A stretch of DNA of 64,000 nucleotides, from NCBI GenBank assembly GCA_023957125.1, contig JAMLHL010000012.1, positions 1 to 64,000 on the forward strand. Reading direction: 5' to 3'. The position numbers were made by a program, and so were the translations under genes. Of the stretch, positions 36,014 to 45,365 are shown piece after piece (position 1 is the stretch's first letter; every line of letters starts with the position of its first letter). Below the pieces are notes generated by a model that searched no databases, had not been told where the DNA came from, and worked only from the letters and a program-made list of their open reading frames with translations. The stretch is from Chitinophagaceae bacterium. GTDB lineage: Bacteria; Bacteroidota; Bacteroidia; Chitinophagales; Chitinophagaceae.

Positions 36014-37350
36014 TTGATCCCGGTTGCCGGTTTTACCTCCCAACGCTCCATCAACTGGCGAACGGCATATACCGATACGATTTTGTCTTTAAAATAATGC
36101 ACCACTTCGTTTTTCCGGTCCTCCGGAACGCCTAATTGTTTCAGGATATTCAGCAGGTGCATTTTCATGTGCCCTTTTTGAATACCGGTGGTAACCAGCG
36201 ATTTCACGGCGCCGAAATTGTTGGCAAGTCCTGTTGCTGCGGCAATCCCCATCAGTTCCCTGGCGGAAGGGTGCCCCAGTAAATCGTGACTGAGTTTCAC
36301 CAGAGGATGCAGGTTGGTCAATCCGCCTACTACACCCAGCGCAACAGGAAGTTCCAGCATGAACCTGAAATAGTACTCATCGGTTTCCACCCGGGTTAGG
36401 GGCGCATATTTTCCGGATCGCGCGGCATACGCGTGCCCGCAGGCCTCTACCGCCCTGAAATCATTACCTGTTGCTAATACCACGGCGTCCACCCCATTGA
36501 ATATCCCTTTATTATGGGTAGTGGCGCGATAAGGATCCGCTTCGGCCACGTGCACGCCTAAGCGAAACCTCCGGGCAAATTCTGCGCCGGGCATTCCGGG
36601 AATAATATCATCCAGGGTATCCAGGGTGGTTTCCACCTGCACCTTTACCCGGCAATTGGGCGTAAGGTTGGAAAGAATACACATGATCACTTCCATGCCT
36701 TCAGGTGTGAATTCTTTTTGTGCGGCATGCCAGTGCCTGAATGTTTCGGCAAACCGCTCCAGGCACGAATTAATGAAATTGGCGCCCATCGAATCCACGG
36801 TTTCAAAAGTGCAGTAAAGCTGCATCAGTCCGGGTTCCCGGTCGGTCAGGTCTTTTAATTCAATATCCAGTATCCCGCCTCCCCTGCGCACCATGTTCTC
36901 TGTAATCTCAAAAGCCTCTTTGATCAGCCTTTCCTTCAGTTCCGGGAATTTTTGAAGGAGTATGTTTTTATCATCGTGCCAGAGAAAATGTACCTGTCCT
37001 ATTTTTTCCGTGTCAATTACTTCTGCTTTAAACCCGCCTCTGCTGAACCAAAACTTGGCGCTCTGAGCGGCGGCAGCCACCACCGAACTCTCCTCAATCA
37101 CCATAGGAACGGTATAGATCTTATTGTTCAGCAAAAAGTTGGGCACCACACTGTAGGGCAGGTGGAAATTGGAGATCGTGTTTTCACTGAATTCTTCAAT
37201 CATCTCCTGCGTTTTCGGATCAGGATGATGAAAGCTTTTGTATATCTCCAGGGCTTTATCGGTGTCCGTAATAAGTTGCGTAACCAACGCTAATTTTTCT
37301 TCCCTGCTTTTTTTTGAAAAACCGTTGATCAGTTGTATTTGTTCTGTCAT
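36010..37350 (-). CDS. Hydroxymethylglutaryl-CoA reductase, class II (degradative type)
   Basis: 446 residues, the class II size. Visible motifs are VVPNFLLNNKIYTVPMVIEESSV, GGGILDIELKDL, VDSMGANFINSCLE (catalytic Glu region), ATGNDFRAVEACGHAYAARSG, and HPSARELMGIAAATGLANNF with the catalytic His region near QKGHMKMHL. It interconverts HMG-CoA and mevalonate; the degradative name is historical, and in a mevalonate operon it most likely runs toward mevalonate. It overlaps fni by one base and the GYDIA kinase by four. Confidence 0.93.
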   Translation of the reverse strand: MTEQIQLINGFSKKSREEKLALVTQLITDTDKALEIYKSFHHPDPKTQEMIEEFSENTISNFHLPYSVVPNFLLNNKIYTVPMVIEESSVVAAAAQSAKFWFSRGGFKAEVIDTEKIGQVHFLWHDDKNILLQKFPELKERLIKEAFEITENMVRRGGGILDIELKDLTDREPGLMQLYCTFETVDSMGANFINSCLERFAETFRHWHAAQKEFTPEGMEVIMCILSNLTPNCRVKVQVETTLDTLDDIIPGMPGAEFARRFRLGVHVAEADPYRATTHNKGIFNGVDAVVLATGNDFRAVEACGHAYAARSGKYAPLTRVETDEYYFRFMLELPVALGVVGGLTNLHPLVKLSHDLLGHPSARELMGIAAATGLANNFGAVKSLVTTGIQKGHMKMHLLNILKQLGVPEDRKNEVVHYFKDKIVSVYAVRQLMERWEVKPATGIK

Positions 37351-38390
37351 TATGCTTCTTTGATTTTTAAATAAGCCTGTGCAAGCAAGAGTCCTTCCGT
37401 TTGATATTGCACAAATTCATCCAAAGCTTCCTGCGATTGCAACGCATGCTTCAGGAATGCCGAGGCCTGGCCATAGATGGCGTTCATTTTTGATTTGGTG
37501 ATGTAATAATAGCCATCCAAAAAATTCCGGATACCCCCGCTGACAATTACCGTATCGCATTTTCTTTTTTCACCTGATTCGTGAATGGTACGATTCAGGA
37601 TATTGACCATCTCCTCCGCCGTTTGTCCAACTTCAATAAAAGGCTCCAGGAACCTGCTTTTGGTTTCATTTCGCTGCAGCTCCACTTTGGAAAAGTTGGT
37701 TCCGCCGGCTGCCGCAAATTCAACGGCGGTTAGCGGAAGCTCCAACAGCGCTTTCATGCTTTCGGGGCCAAATCCCTGTCCCACTTCTTTTACGATCAGC
37801 GGGCAGCCACCCGTTTCCTCTAAAAATCTCTTTATGGTGACTATCGGGGGCGTGTCAATCCGGTTTCCTTCGGGCTGCATCCATTCCTGCAGGGGATTCA
37901 CATGGATAATAAAACCATCGGCATGAAGCTGCCTGCGGAGGTTTTGCAGTTGATGTATTTCGTTTTGCTTTAATGATGCTTCAACCTGGGCAATCCCGAA
38001 ATTAAGATAGAAAGGAACGTCCTCTCCTAATATCTTCCGCAGCGCAAAATCTTCCGCTTTTGCGGGGTCTTCAACAGCGATACGGGCGGAGCCGACACCC
38101 ATACCCAAACCAAATCTTTTTGCGGTTGTCGCCAATCTTTTGTTTACCTCGTTTGTTTTAGTAGTACCGCCGGTCATGCTGGATATCCAGATCGGGAATC
38201 GCATTTTTTTATTCCCCAGCACGGTATCCCAGGTGCTGCCGGGCCCGGGATGGGCAGCCATCACCGGTTCGTAATAAAACCGGGGATCGGTTTGGCGGTT
38301 CTGCGATTGCAGCGCCAGATCGAGGTGGCTGTCTTTGCGCGAGGCCGTTTCTTCAGCAACCGGTATTTTATGAGCCGGGGTATTTTGCAT
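37350..38390 (-). CDS. fni: Type 2 isopentenyl-diphosphate delta-isomerase
   Basis: 346 residues. FMN-dependent type 2 isomerase interconverting isopentenyl and dimethylallyl diphosphate. Motifs are RKDSHLDLAL at the N-terminus, FPIWISSMTGGT, GMGVGSARIA, IVKEVGQGFGPES, the FMN-binding VIVSGGIRNFLDGYY and AIYGQASAFL. It is the first gene of the mevalonate operon. Just upstream is a candidate -7 octamer, and then the hairpin array of the transposase begins. Confidence 0.94.
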   Translation of the reverse strand: MQNTPAHKIPVAEETASRKDSHLDLALQSQNRQTDPRFYYEPVMAAHPGPGSTWDTVLGNKKMRFPIWISSMTGGTTKTNEVNKRLATTAKRFGLGMGVGSARIAVEDPAKAEDFALRKILGEDVPFYLNFGIAQVEASLKQNEIHQLQNLRRQLHADGFIIHVNPLQEWMQPEGNRIDTPPIVTIKRFLEETGGCPLIVKEVGQGFGPESMKALLELPLTAVEFAAAGGTNFSKVELQRNETKSRFLEPFIEVGQTAEEMVNILNRTIHESGEKRKCDTVIVSGGIRNFLDGYYYITKSKMNAIYGQASAFLKHALQSQEALDEFVQYQTEGLLLAQAYLKIKEA

Positions 38391-38442
38391 GATCCGTTAA
38401 TTGGAGCAGAAATGAATATTGGTAAAGATATGCCGTAGCCGG

Positions 38443-38450
38443 CAAAATTA
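38443..38450 (-). promoter_or_regulatory. Candidate -7 element of the mevalonate operon
   Basis: On the minus strand TAATTTTG matches TAnnTTTG, 53 bases before the fni start. The -33 region would fall at about 38469-38475, where the hairpin array begins. No clear TTG was found. The array may therefore have landed close to the operon promoter. Confidence 0.4.
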
Positions 38451-38483
38451 CGATAGAAATCCGATTTCAGACAGTTTTGAAAA

Positions 38484-38728
38484 GAGGCGTAGCCTTGATA
38501 TGTATGCATCGTGCCTACGGCACTTGGTGTCCTCCGGGCACACTCCTCATCTCGGGAATAAATTCCCGAGTTACAAGATACAGCCGGTCCTACGGACTTT
38601 ATGGATAGCAGTCCTGTTTCGTATTGTTTTGCAAGAGGCGTAGCCTCGATTTCCGTGTTATAACAACGGACTTCAGTCCGGTAGATCAGGCAGAAGGCAA
38701 AACATAGAGAGCCGTAGGCTCGGTTCAT
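38484..38728. repeat. Hairpin array, left of the transposase gene
   Basis: A run of small inverted repeats: GAGGCGTAGCCTT (38484), GTGCCTACGGCAC (38511), CTCGGGAATAAATTCCCGAG (38551), GTCCTACGGAC (38587), GAGGCGTAGCCTC (38635), CGGACTTCAGTCCG (38667) and GAGCCGTAGGCTC (38709). Most have a 4-5 bp stem around a GTA or TAC triloop, while stems differ. The block from 38635 to 38728 is nearly identical to the end of the right-hand array (39767-39858). No CRISPR-like spacers are seen. Confidence 0.85.
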
Positions 38729-38763
38729 ATATAAAATGTTTATCTTGCAGTAAACATGCAACT

Positions 38764-39225
38764 ATGGCAAACACCTATCATCAGTTGTATATACAGGCAG
38801 TTTTTGCTGTAAAATACAGAGCAGCAGTTCTTGATAAGATATGGAGAAGTAAAGTACAGGCGGTTATAGGTAACCTGATAAACGAAGCGCATTGTAAAAC
38901 TATCATCGTAAACGGGGTAGAAGATCATATGCATTGCTTTATCGGGTTGAAACCTGTTGTTTCGGTGTCGGAACTAATGAAAACAGTGAAGGCAAAATCG
39001 TCTAAATACATTAATGACAATAAACTCACCGAAGAAAGATTTGAATGGCAGGTAGGTTACGGTGTCTTTTCATATCGGCAGCGGGACGTAGATATGATAT
39101 TTAAATACATACTCAACCAGGAAGAACATCATCGGCGTAAAACATTCAGGGAAGAATATGTAGCATTACTGGAAGAGTTTGATATTACTTATGACGACCA
39201 ATATATTTTTCATGAATTGATGTGA
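38764..39225 (+). mobile_element. IS200/REP-associated-type Y1 (HUH) transposase
   Basis: 153 residues, a single-domain Y1 transposase. The HUH motif is EDHMHCFIGL (His 55, His 57), and the likely nucleophile Tyr 115 is in FKYILNQEEHHRRKTF. These enzymes cut and join single-stranded DNA at hairpins. It is intact, starts ATG, and has no associated TnpB gene. Matching hairpin blocks flank it directly: AACATAGAGAGCCGTAGGCT at 38700 and AACATAGAGAGCCGTAG at 39283. That arrangement (solo TnpA plus many short hairpins) is typical of REP-associated tyrosine transposases, whose job is linked to spreading the flanking palindromes. Confidence 0.88.
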
Positions 39226-39281
39226 AGCAATCTTTTATACTTATGTACTGCTTCTTTTTAGAAGTGGATCAGTTAAACGGT

Positions 39282-39858
39282 AAAACATAGAGAGCCGTAG
39301 ACACGGTTCATGTCTGAGATGGAAAGTCCGGCTAAATGTATCGTGCCTACGGCACTTGGTGCCCTCCGGGTACGCTCCTTGTCTCGGGAATAAATTCCCG
39401 AGTTACAAGACGCAGTCAGTCCTACGGACTTTATGGATAGCAGTCCTGTTTCGTATCGTCGTGAGAGAGGCGTAGCCACGCTATGTATGCATCGTGCCTA
39501 CGGCACTTGGTGCCCTCTGAGTATTCCTTGTCTCGGGAATAAATTCCGGAGTTACAAGATGTAGTCAGTCCTACGGACTTTACGGATAGTAGTGCTGTTT
39601 CGTATCGTTGTGAGAGAGGCGTAGCCACGCTATGTATGTGTCGTGCCTATGGCACTTGGTGCCCTCTGAGTATTCCTTGTCTCGGGAATAAATTCCGGAG
39701 TTACAAGATGTAGTCAGTCCTACGGACTTTATGGATAGCAGTGCTGTTTCGTATCGTTGTGAGAGAGGCGTAGCCTCGATTTCCGTGTTATAACAACGGA
39801 CTTCAGTCCGGTAGATCAGGGAGAAAGCAAAACATAGAGAGCCGTAGGCTCGGTTCAT
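39282..39858. repeat. Hairpin array, right of the transposase gene (three ~150-bp tandem units)
   Basis: Three units of about 150 bases begin at GTGCCTACGGCAC (39343), 39494 and 39643. Each contains the hairpins GTGCC-TAC-GGCAC, CTCGGGAATAAATTCC(C/G)GAG, AGTCC-TAC-GGACT and a GAGGCGTAGCC element in the same order. The array ends with GAGGCGTAGCCTC, CGGACTTCAGTCCG and GAGCCGTAGGCTC. Several unit-spanning open frames on the minus strand (for example 39580-39858) are produced by the repeat and are not genes. The sequence in 39859-40100 holds no recognisable gene. Confidence 0.85.
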
Positions 39859-40103
39859 CGGTTTTTCCGGAACCTCCGGAAACGCTTATGTCATGACCCT
39901 GCATAGGAGCGTTTTTGGTTCTTATGGTGTGTGTTTGTCTTATGGAATAATCCGGCGAATGCCAGGGAATCTCCCGGTGAGCATTGCTGCAGGAGATCGT
40001 TTTCTGAAAACGCAGTATCATCCCGGTTCCTACAAATATTAGTTTTGAACACGCAATGTAAATGCAGGAAAACCTGGAATTTCAGTGCTGCAATAAGCAT
40101 TAA

Positions 40104-40138
40104 ACTAAAAAGCCTTCCTCGAAGGAAAGCTTTTTAGT
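40104..40138. terminator. Rho-independent, bidirectional terminator after the SusC/SusD genes
   Basis: An imperfect long stem pairs ACTAAAAAGCCTTCC with GGAAAGCTTTTTAGT around a short loop, ending in T-runs on both strands. On the minus strand it lies about 100 bases after the SusD stop, so it would end the SusC/SusD transcript. Confidence 0.7.
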
Positions 40139-40236
40139 CTTATTTCCGGGGATATGACAGAGTACGATTATTATTCAATACGGTTTGATCTGTTGAAGCG
40201 ATCCTTTTCAATTAAGAATCCGGCTTCAGGACAAAA

Positions 40237-41757
40237 TCAAAACCCTGTATTGTTTGGTAACAAATTCGGGTTTACATCTATTTCCTGCTGAGGCACGGGG
40301 AACAGCAATTGCTTTTCAGTAAATGTGGCATTGAATACGGTTTTATGACCTACGAAATCGTCCCAGTTGCCGGTAATATCATTATGCACCTTTCTTGTTC
40401 TCAGCATATCGAACCACATTTTATTTTCGAAGCACAGCTCAAAATAGCGTTGCAACCATACTTCTTTTTCAAATGCATCCTGGCTCATAGCCCCGACCGG
40501 ACCCAGGTCTGCCCTTTCCCGTATTCTATTTACACACTCAATGGCCTTTGCATTGGGAGCGCCTTCAGCACGGTTGGAGGCTTCGGCATACATGAGCATA
40601 ACATCGGCGAGGCGGTACAACGTATAGTTCAGGTCTGACTTAAGGGTATTAACAACGGCTGTTGAATCAAACCACTTGTAAATATAATGTCCGCTAAAGT
40701 TAACAGTCTCTCCCGTTTCAGCATTTGGGTAACTGGTATAAAAAAACTGGCGCTCCCGCGCTCTCTTATCTCCTGCCGGGAATGACGCAACAAACTCTTC
40801 CGTAGGATATACCGAGCCGTATTCATCCGAATATTTGGAAATACGCGAATAGTTGGGAATCGTTAAAGGCGTAAGCGGGTTATTGGAAGGCACCGCTGCT
40901 GCATACTGCACCTGGAAGATGAATCCTCCCGTGTTCTTATTTCCCGGTTTGATCATATCGGAATACTCAGGGAACAGCGTATATCCGCCGTTATTAATAA
41001 CATCCAATGACCTTTTGGCGGATTCTGTATAATACTGGTCTCCCCCATTGATAGCGGCACCGGCATAGGTGAGATATACATCCGCCAAAAGAGATTTAAT
41101 AAATCCCATAGATACCAGTCCTGTATTGTCCTTCCAGGGAAGTGTGGATTGCTCTGCCAATAAAAGATCGGGAATAATGATATTGTCATATATATCCTTT
41201 GCCGCCGTCCGTGGCAAATTCAGTCCTGACACCTCCTTGGCAACCTCTGTTACACTCGGCACGGCTCCATACATCCTTACCAGAAAGAAATAGTATAATG
41301 CCCGCATGGTATGCGCTTCAGCAAGCATATTGGTCTTTGCCTCATCCGAAAGCCCGGAAGCAGTGATACCAGGTAGCTGTTCAATTGCCTGGTTGCAGGC
41401 TCCTATTCCTTTGTATAAATTCTGCCACCAGGTATCCACATAGAAAGAGGTAGCATTATAATTTAAATTCTGGAAAAGATTAAAATTGGTTTGTCCCAGG
41501 TCGCTGTTCGACTTACCCGTCATAAATTCCATCAGGTTCCAGGTGTTACCTCCGTAAGAAGACGGTTGCCCTCCCAGCATGGAACCCTGCAGGTTTTGAT
41601 AACAGGCGCTGGCAAAAGCCCGCGCTACCTTAAAGCTGGATAAAGACGATTCCGGCGTAATGAAACTGGTAGGGTTTTCCTCTAAAAACTTTTTACAGGA
41701 GGCGCCTGCTATTACCGCAGCAAACAATAGTATATAATGATATTTTATTTTTTTCAT
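40237..41757 (-). CDS. SusD/RagB family nutrient-binding lipoprotein
   Basis: 506 residues with a lipoprotein signal (HYILLFAAVIAGASC, Cys 22) and the typical start KKFLEENPTSFITPESSL. TPR-like helices (AEAHTMRALYYFFLVRMYGAVP) and the C-terminal YRLADVMLMYAEASNRAEG followed by AIECVNRIRERADLG are standard. It sits as a lid on the SusC-type porin at the outer membrane and captures an oligosaccharide or peptide. It is 18 bases after the SusC gene. No enzyme genes are attached, so the substrate is unknown. Confidence 0.95.
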   Translation of the reverse strand: MKKIKYHYILLFAAVIAGASCKKFLEENPTSFITPESSLSSFKVARAFASACYQNLQGSMLGGQPSSYGGNTWNLMEFMTGKSNSDLGQTNFNLFQNLNYNATSFYVDTWWQNLYKGIGACNQAIEQLPGITASGLSDEAKTNMLAEAHTMRALYYFFLVRMYGAVPSVTEVAKEVSGLNLPRTAAKDIYDNIIIPDLLLAEQSTLPWKDNTGLVSMGFIKSLLADVYLTYAGAAINGGDQYYTESAKRSLDVINNGGYTLFPEYSDMIKPGNKNTGGFIFQVQYAAAVPSNNPLTPLTIPNYSRISKYSDEYGSVYPTEEFVASFPAGDKRARERQFFYTSYPNAETGETVNFSGHYIYKWFDSTAVVNTLKSDLNYTLYRLADVMLMYAEASNRAEGAPNAKAIECVNRIRERADLGPVGAMSQDAFEKEVWLQRYFELCFENKMWFDMLRTRKVHNDITGNWDDFVGHKTVFNATFTEKQLLFPVPQQEIDVNPNLLPNNTGF

Positions 41758-41774
41758 AATTCATTCTTTTGATG

Positions 41775-44700
41775 TTAGAAACTAAGTGTTACTCCCAAAT
41801 TCCATACACGGGGACGCGGATAAGAGAAAAAGTCGAGGTTTTGGGAGAATGACCCGTTATTACCATAGCTGGAATTATAGGTATCCACCTCAGGGTCGTA
41901 ACCGGTGTATTTTGTGATAATAAACAGGTTTTGAACACTCGCATAGAACCGCAGCTTGCTGATCTTCATCCGGTCGAGGGCTGCAGATGGAATGGAATAA
42001 CCGAGAATAAAGTTCTGACCCCTGATAAATGAGCCGTCTTCCACCCACCAGGTATCGAATTTGGAATCCTGGGCAAATTTGTAGTTCCTTACCTGGGAGA
42101 TCATCGTATTCTGATTTTCCGGAGTCCATGCATCCAGCACTGTTTTCAGGCTATTGGCAATGGTTTGCCTGTCTTCAGATGAATGCTTAAAGGTAGCTGC
42201 GGTATTTACCCCCTGCACGAACCGGATATCAAAAGAAAAATCCCAGTTTTTATAATTCATGGTGCTGGAGAAAGTACCGGTCCATTTTGGATAAGCACGG
42301 CCGATGATGCTGTAGTTTTCACTACCATCCTCGTTCAACAAATATTTCCTGTCGCCCGGCTTTAAACCCTGGGACGCTGCCAGGTCGGCTTCTTTGTCAC
42401 TATAGGTGCCTAATCTTGTTCTGCCCCAGAATGAGCCAATAGGTTCGCCCACGCGGAGTATATTGGTCTGTCCGAGGAAATTAGGTCCGGGGAATATATC
42501 GGCATTACCGTCTTTAAGCTTGAGTATTTTATTGTTGTTCGTAGAGAAAATAAAATTAGTGGTCCAGGTAAAATGCCGGGACTGGATGTTTACCGTGTTT
42601 AAATTGGCCTCAAAACCCCTGTTTCTAACCGAACCAACATTGATATAAACGAAATTATTATTAAAGCCTGCCGCCCAGGGAATAGGCGCCTGAAGCAACA
42701 GATCTTTGGTTATCCTGTTATAAAAGTCAACGTTCAGCATCACGCGATTATCAAACAATCCAAGTTCCAGTCCCGCATCAAATTGCTGGGAAACCTCCCA
42801 TTTCAGATCGGGATTGCCAAGATAACTTGGAATAAGGGTGGACGTGCTCTTTCCGTCTAATACGGTGGTGCTCGGCTGTATTTGCGCGATGGATTGGTAT
42901 TGCCCGATCTCCTGGTTACCGGAAGCGCCATAGCTTGCTCTTATTTTCAGCTCGCTGATCCGGGTGTTGTCAAGCATGAAATCTTCGTTGGAAATTCTCC
43001 AGGCAGCGCCCACAGACGGAAAGAAAGCATACTTGTTATTGGCCCCGAATTTTGAAGAGCCATCATAACGGCCGGTTGCAGTAAACAGGTATTTGTCGCT
43101 GATATTATAGGTAACGCGGGCAAAATATGAGTTCATCGCCCATTTGTAATTCTGTGATTCATTGGCCGAACGAACCGAACCCGCCTGCTGGTAATACCAC
43201 TGGAAAATATCGTCAATGAAGTTCTGTGTTTCCGAGCGCACCCTCTCCTGTGTATATTCCTGCCATGAAGCGCCCAGCAGCGCTGTCATCCTGTGCCCGT
43301 TATCAAAGTCCTTATTCCATGTGAGATAGTTTTCCGATTGCCAGTAGCTGTTCTTATAAGCGTTGATATTAGCTACTCCTCCCTGATCCTGCGATAAATT
43401 ATGGAGATCGCCGGCGGAATAGAAATTGTTTTTTTGATCATTCAAATTATAGCCGAAATCAGATTTAAACTCAAGACCTTTTGCTAACTTAAACACCAAA
43501 TAGGTATTTCCCAGGGTCTGAAAATTGTTGTTGAGCGTGTAGCGGTTGTTGGCTATATGTACCGGGTTAGCGCCGCCTTCCAATCCGTCAATATCGCTGT
43601 TTCCGGCCCAGGTGCCGTCAGGGTATTTTATCGGGAGCAATGGAACTTCCTCGGTTACCATCCTGGGCACATTTAAACCGCCATTCCCGTCAGATACCAT
43701 GCGTTGCTGGCTTTTTATAACCGACATACTTCCACCCAGCTTAAGCCAGGTTTTGATATCGGTATCCAGCGTAAATCTTGCCGAATAGCGGTTGAAGTTC
43801 GAGGTGGTCATTATGCCATCCTGGTTCAGATAACCCAACGAAAGGCTATATACCGTTTTTTCGTTACCACCCTGGAAATTCAACTGATGACTGTGCGACA
43901 GAGCGGGCTTGTACACCTCTGTCTCCCAATTGGTATTATAAAGCGGCTTGTCATTGGCATCAAACAGCAAAGGATAGTTGATATGATTCAACTCTTTGGG
44001 TGGCGTCCAAACAGCCCCCAGGGGATCAAATTTCTGGCCATTGGCAAAGGCGGTGTTATATACTTCTATAAATTCTTCCGAATTGAGTGCGGGCAGGTGC
44101 CTGTATAGCTGGGCTACATTTACATTGCCATCGTAAGTAACCGTCGCGCCCCCGCTTTTGCCGCGTTTGGTAGTGATCATGATCACACCGTTGGCGCCCC
44201 GCGCACCATAAATAGCGGTAGAAGAAGCGTCTTTTAAAACTTCAATGGAAGCGATATCGTTTGGATTGATACTATTGCCATCCACGCCTGCAACGCCATC
44301 CACCACATATAACGGGTCGAGACTTGAGTTAATAGATCCCAGACCCCTTACTCTCACTTTGGCTCCTGCGCCCGGTGCATTACTATTCACACTTACGTCC
44401 ACACCTGCCACCTTACCCTGCAGCGCCTGTGTGATATTAGGCACCGGCATATCCATCAGTTTATCCGCTTTCACTACTGCCACAGCACCTGTCAGGTCGG
44501 ACTTTTTAACTGTGCCGTATCCGATCACCACTATATCGTCGAGGCTATTTACATCGGGTTGCAATATTACGTTCGCCAACGCAGAAGGATTGTTTACGGC
44601 TATTTCCACGTTTCTGAAACCTACATAGCTAAAGGTAAGTATCGCTGATGTACTGCTTACCTCAATGGAAAAAGTACCGTCTGCCCTGGTGGTGGTACCA

Positions 44701-45173
44701 TTGTTGGTGCCCTTTTCTACCACGCTCACGCCCGGCAGCGGTTCTCCTTTGTCATTTATCACCCTTCCCGTAACGGCGATGGCTGCCGCCGCTAACTGGC
44801 TTTCAGTGATCTTATCTCCTACGATCACTACCAATTGAGGACTCAGCCTGCGATACGTAAGATGGGTGTTCCTGAATATTTTACTGAGCACTTCGTCAAG
44901 GCTGGCATTTTTCACATCTATACTTACCAGATGATTGCCACGGAGCAGCTGGTCTTTATATACAAAGCGGAAATCACCCTGATCTTCAATGGTTTTAAGC
45001 ACTTTTTTAATCTGAACCTTCTGAAGACTGAGATTGATGTTCTGTCCGTAACCACCGGCAAAAGCATGTGTGGAAAAAGCAATAACAAGGAATAATGCCA
45101 TTTTAGTCATAAGCAGGCAATTAATTAACAAACGGCGCATACCCTCCGGTATGCCGTATTTACTTTTTTTCAT
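41775..45173 (-). CDS. SusC/RagA family TonB-dependent transporter with STN domain
   Basis: 1132 residues. Order of domains: a signal region, a secretin/TonB short N-terminal (STN) domain at about 50-115 (VQIKKVLKTIEDQGDFRFVY), a carboxypeptidase-like beta-sandwich (VTGRVINDKGEPLPGVSVVE), a plug with the SusC motif IGYGTVKKSDLTGAVAVV and a 22-strand beta-barrel ending NLGVTLSF. It imports a ligand captured by SusD using TonB energy. The STN domain, with FecR and an ECF sigma encoded upstream, suggests ligand binding is signalled to FecR and then to the sigma factor. Confidence 0.95.
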   Translation of the reverse strand: MKKSKYGIPEGMRRLLINCLLMTKMALFLVIAFSTHAFAGGYGQNINLSLQKVQIKKVLKTIEDQGDFRFVYKDQLLRGNHLVSIDVKNASLDEVLSKIFRNTHLTYRRLSPQLVVIVGDKITESQLAAAAIAVTGRVINDKGEPLPGVSVVEKGTNNGTTTRADGTFSIEVSSTSAILTFSYVGFRNVEIAVNNPSALANVILQPDVNSLDDIVVIGYGTVKKSDLTGAVAVVKADKLMDMPVPNITQALQGKVAGVDVSVNSNAPGAGAKVRVRGLGSINSSLDPLYVVDGVAGVDGNSINPNDIASIEVLKDASSTAIYGARGANGVIMITTKRGKSGGATVTYDGNVNVAQLYRHLPALNSEEFIEVYNTAFANGQKFDPLGAVWTPPKELNHINYPLLFDANDKPLYNTNWETEVYKPALSHSHQLNFQGGNEKTVYSLSLGYLNQDGIMTTSNFNRYSARFTLDTDIKTWLKLGGSMSVIKSQQRMVSDGNGGLNVPRMVTEEVPLLPIKYPDGTWAGNSDIDGLEGGANPVHIANNRYTLNNNFQTLGNTYLVFKLAKGLEFKSDFGYNLNDQKNNFYSAGDLHNLSQDQGGVANINAYKNSYWQSENYLTWNKDFDNGHRMTALLGASWQEYTQERVRSETQNFIDDIFQWYYQQAGSVRSANESQNYKWAMNSYFARVTYNISDKYLFTATGRYDGSSKFGANNKYAFFPSVGAAWRISNEDFMLDNTRISELKIRASYGASGNQEIGQYQSIAQIQPSTTVLDGKSTSTLIPSYLGNPDLKWEVSQQFDAGLELGLFDNRVMLNVDFYNRITKDLLLQAPIPWAAGFNNNFVYINVGSVRNRGFEANLNTVNIQSRHFTWTTNFIFSTNNNKILKLKDGNADIFPGPNFLGQTNILRVGEPIGSFWGRTRLGTYSDKEADLAASQGLKPGDRKYLLNEDGSENYSIIGRAYPKWTGTFSSTMNYKNWDFSFDIRFVQGVNTAATFKHSSEDRQTIANSLKTVLDAWTPENQNTMISQVRNYKFAQDSKFDTWWVEDGSFIRGQNFILGYSIPSAALDRMKISKLRFYASVQNLFIITKYTGYDPEVDTYNSSYGNNGSFSQNLDFFSYPRPRVWNLGVTLSF

Positions 45174-45202
45174 ATCTTGGCTTTGATTTAAAATGATAAG
45201 AA

Positions 45203-45260
45203 CTGCCTAACGGCAGGTTTGTCTTGTTGTTTGGCGGAGAATGGTCGCAACATTCTCCGC
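45203..45260 (-). promoter_or_regulatory. Hairpins in the leader between FecR and SusC
   Basis: Two perfect inverted repeats lie in the 192-base gap: CTGCC/GGCAG at 45203-45216 and GCGGAGAATG/CATTCTCCGC at 45234-45260 with a 7-base loop. On the minus strand the first is followed by TTCTTATCATTTT, resembling a weak terminator or attenuator. On the plus strand the second is followed by TTTTT, so it looks like a terminator for antisense transcripts. Either could modulate expression of SusC relative to FecR. Confidence 0.45.
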
Positions 45261-45365
45261 TTTTTGTTTCGGTTTTATGTAACTCTATTCATTAAACGGT
45301 ATTTTATGGTTATAAAATTATTTTCCCTCTCCGGAACCGAATCTCACTGTATCGTAACCCGGGGT

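Noticed and set aside
38764..39225. Full IS200/IS605 element with tnpB
   Set aside because: No TnpB-like gene or omega RNA region is present; only the Y1 gene and hairpins.
39273..39858. Several overlapping minus-strand open frames with similar peptides
   Set aside because: They arise because each 150-bp hairpin unit repeats the same frame. They lack start signals and resemble no protein family.
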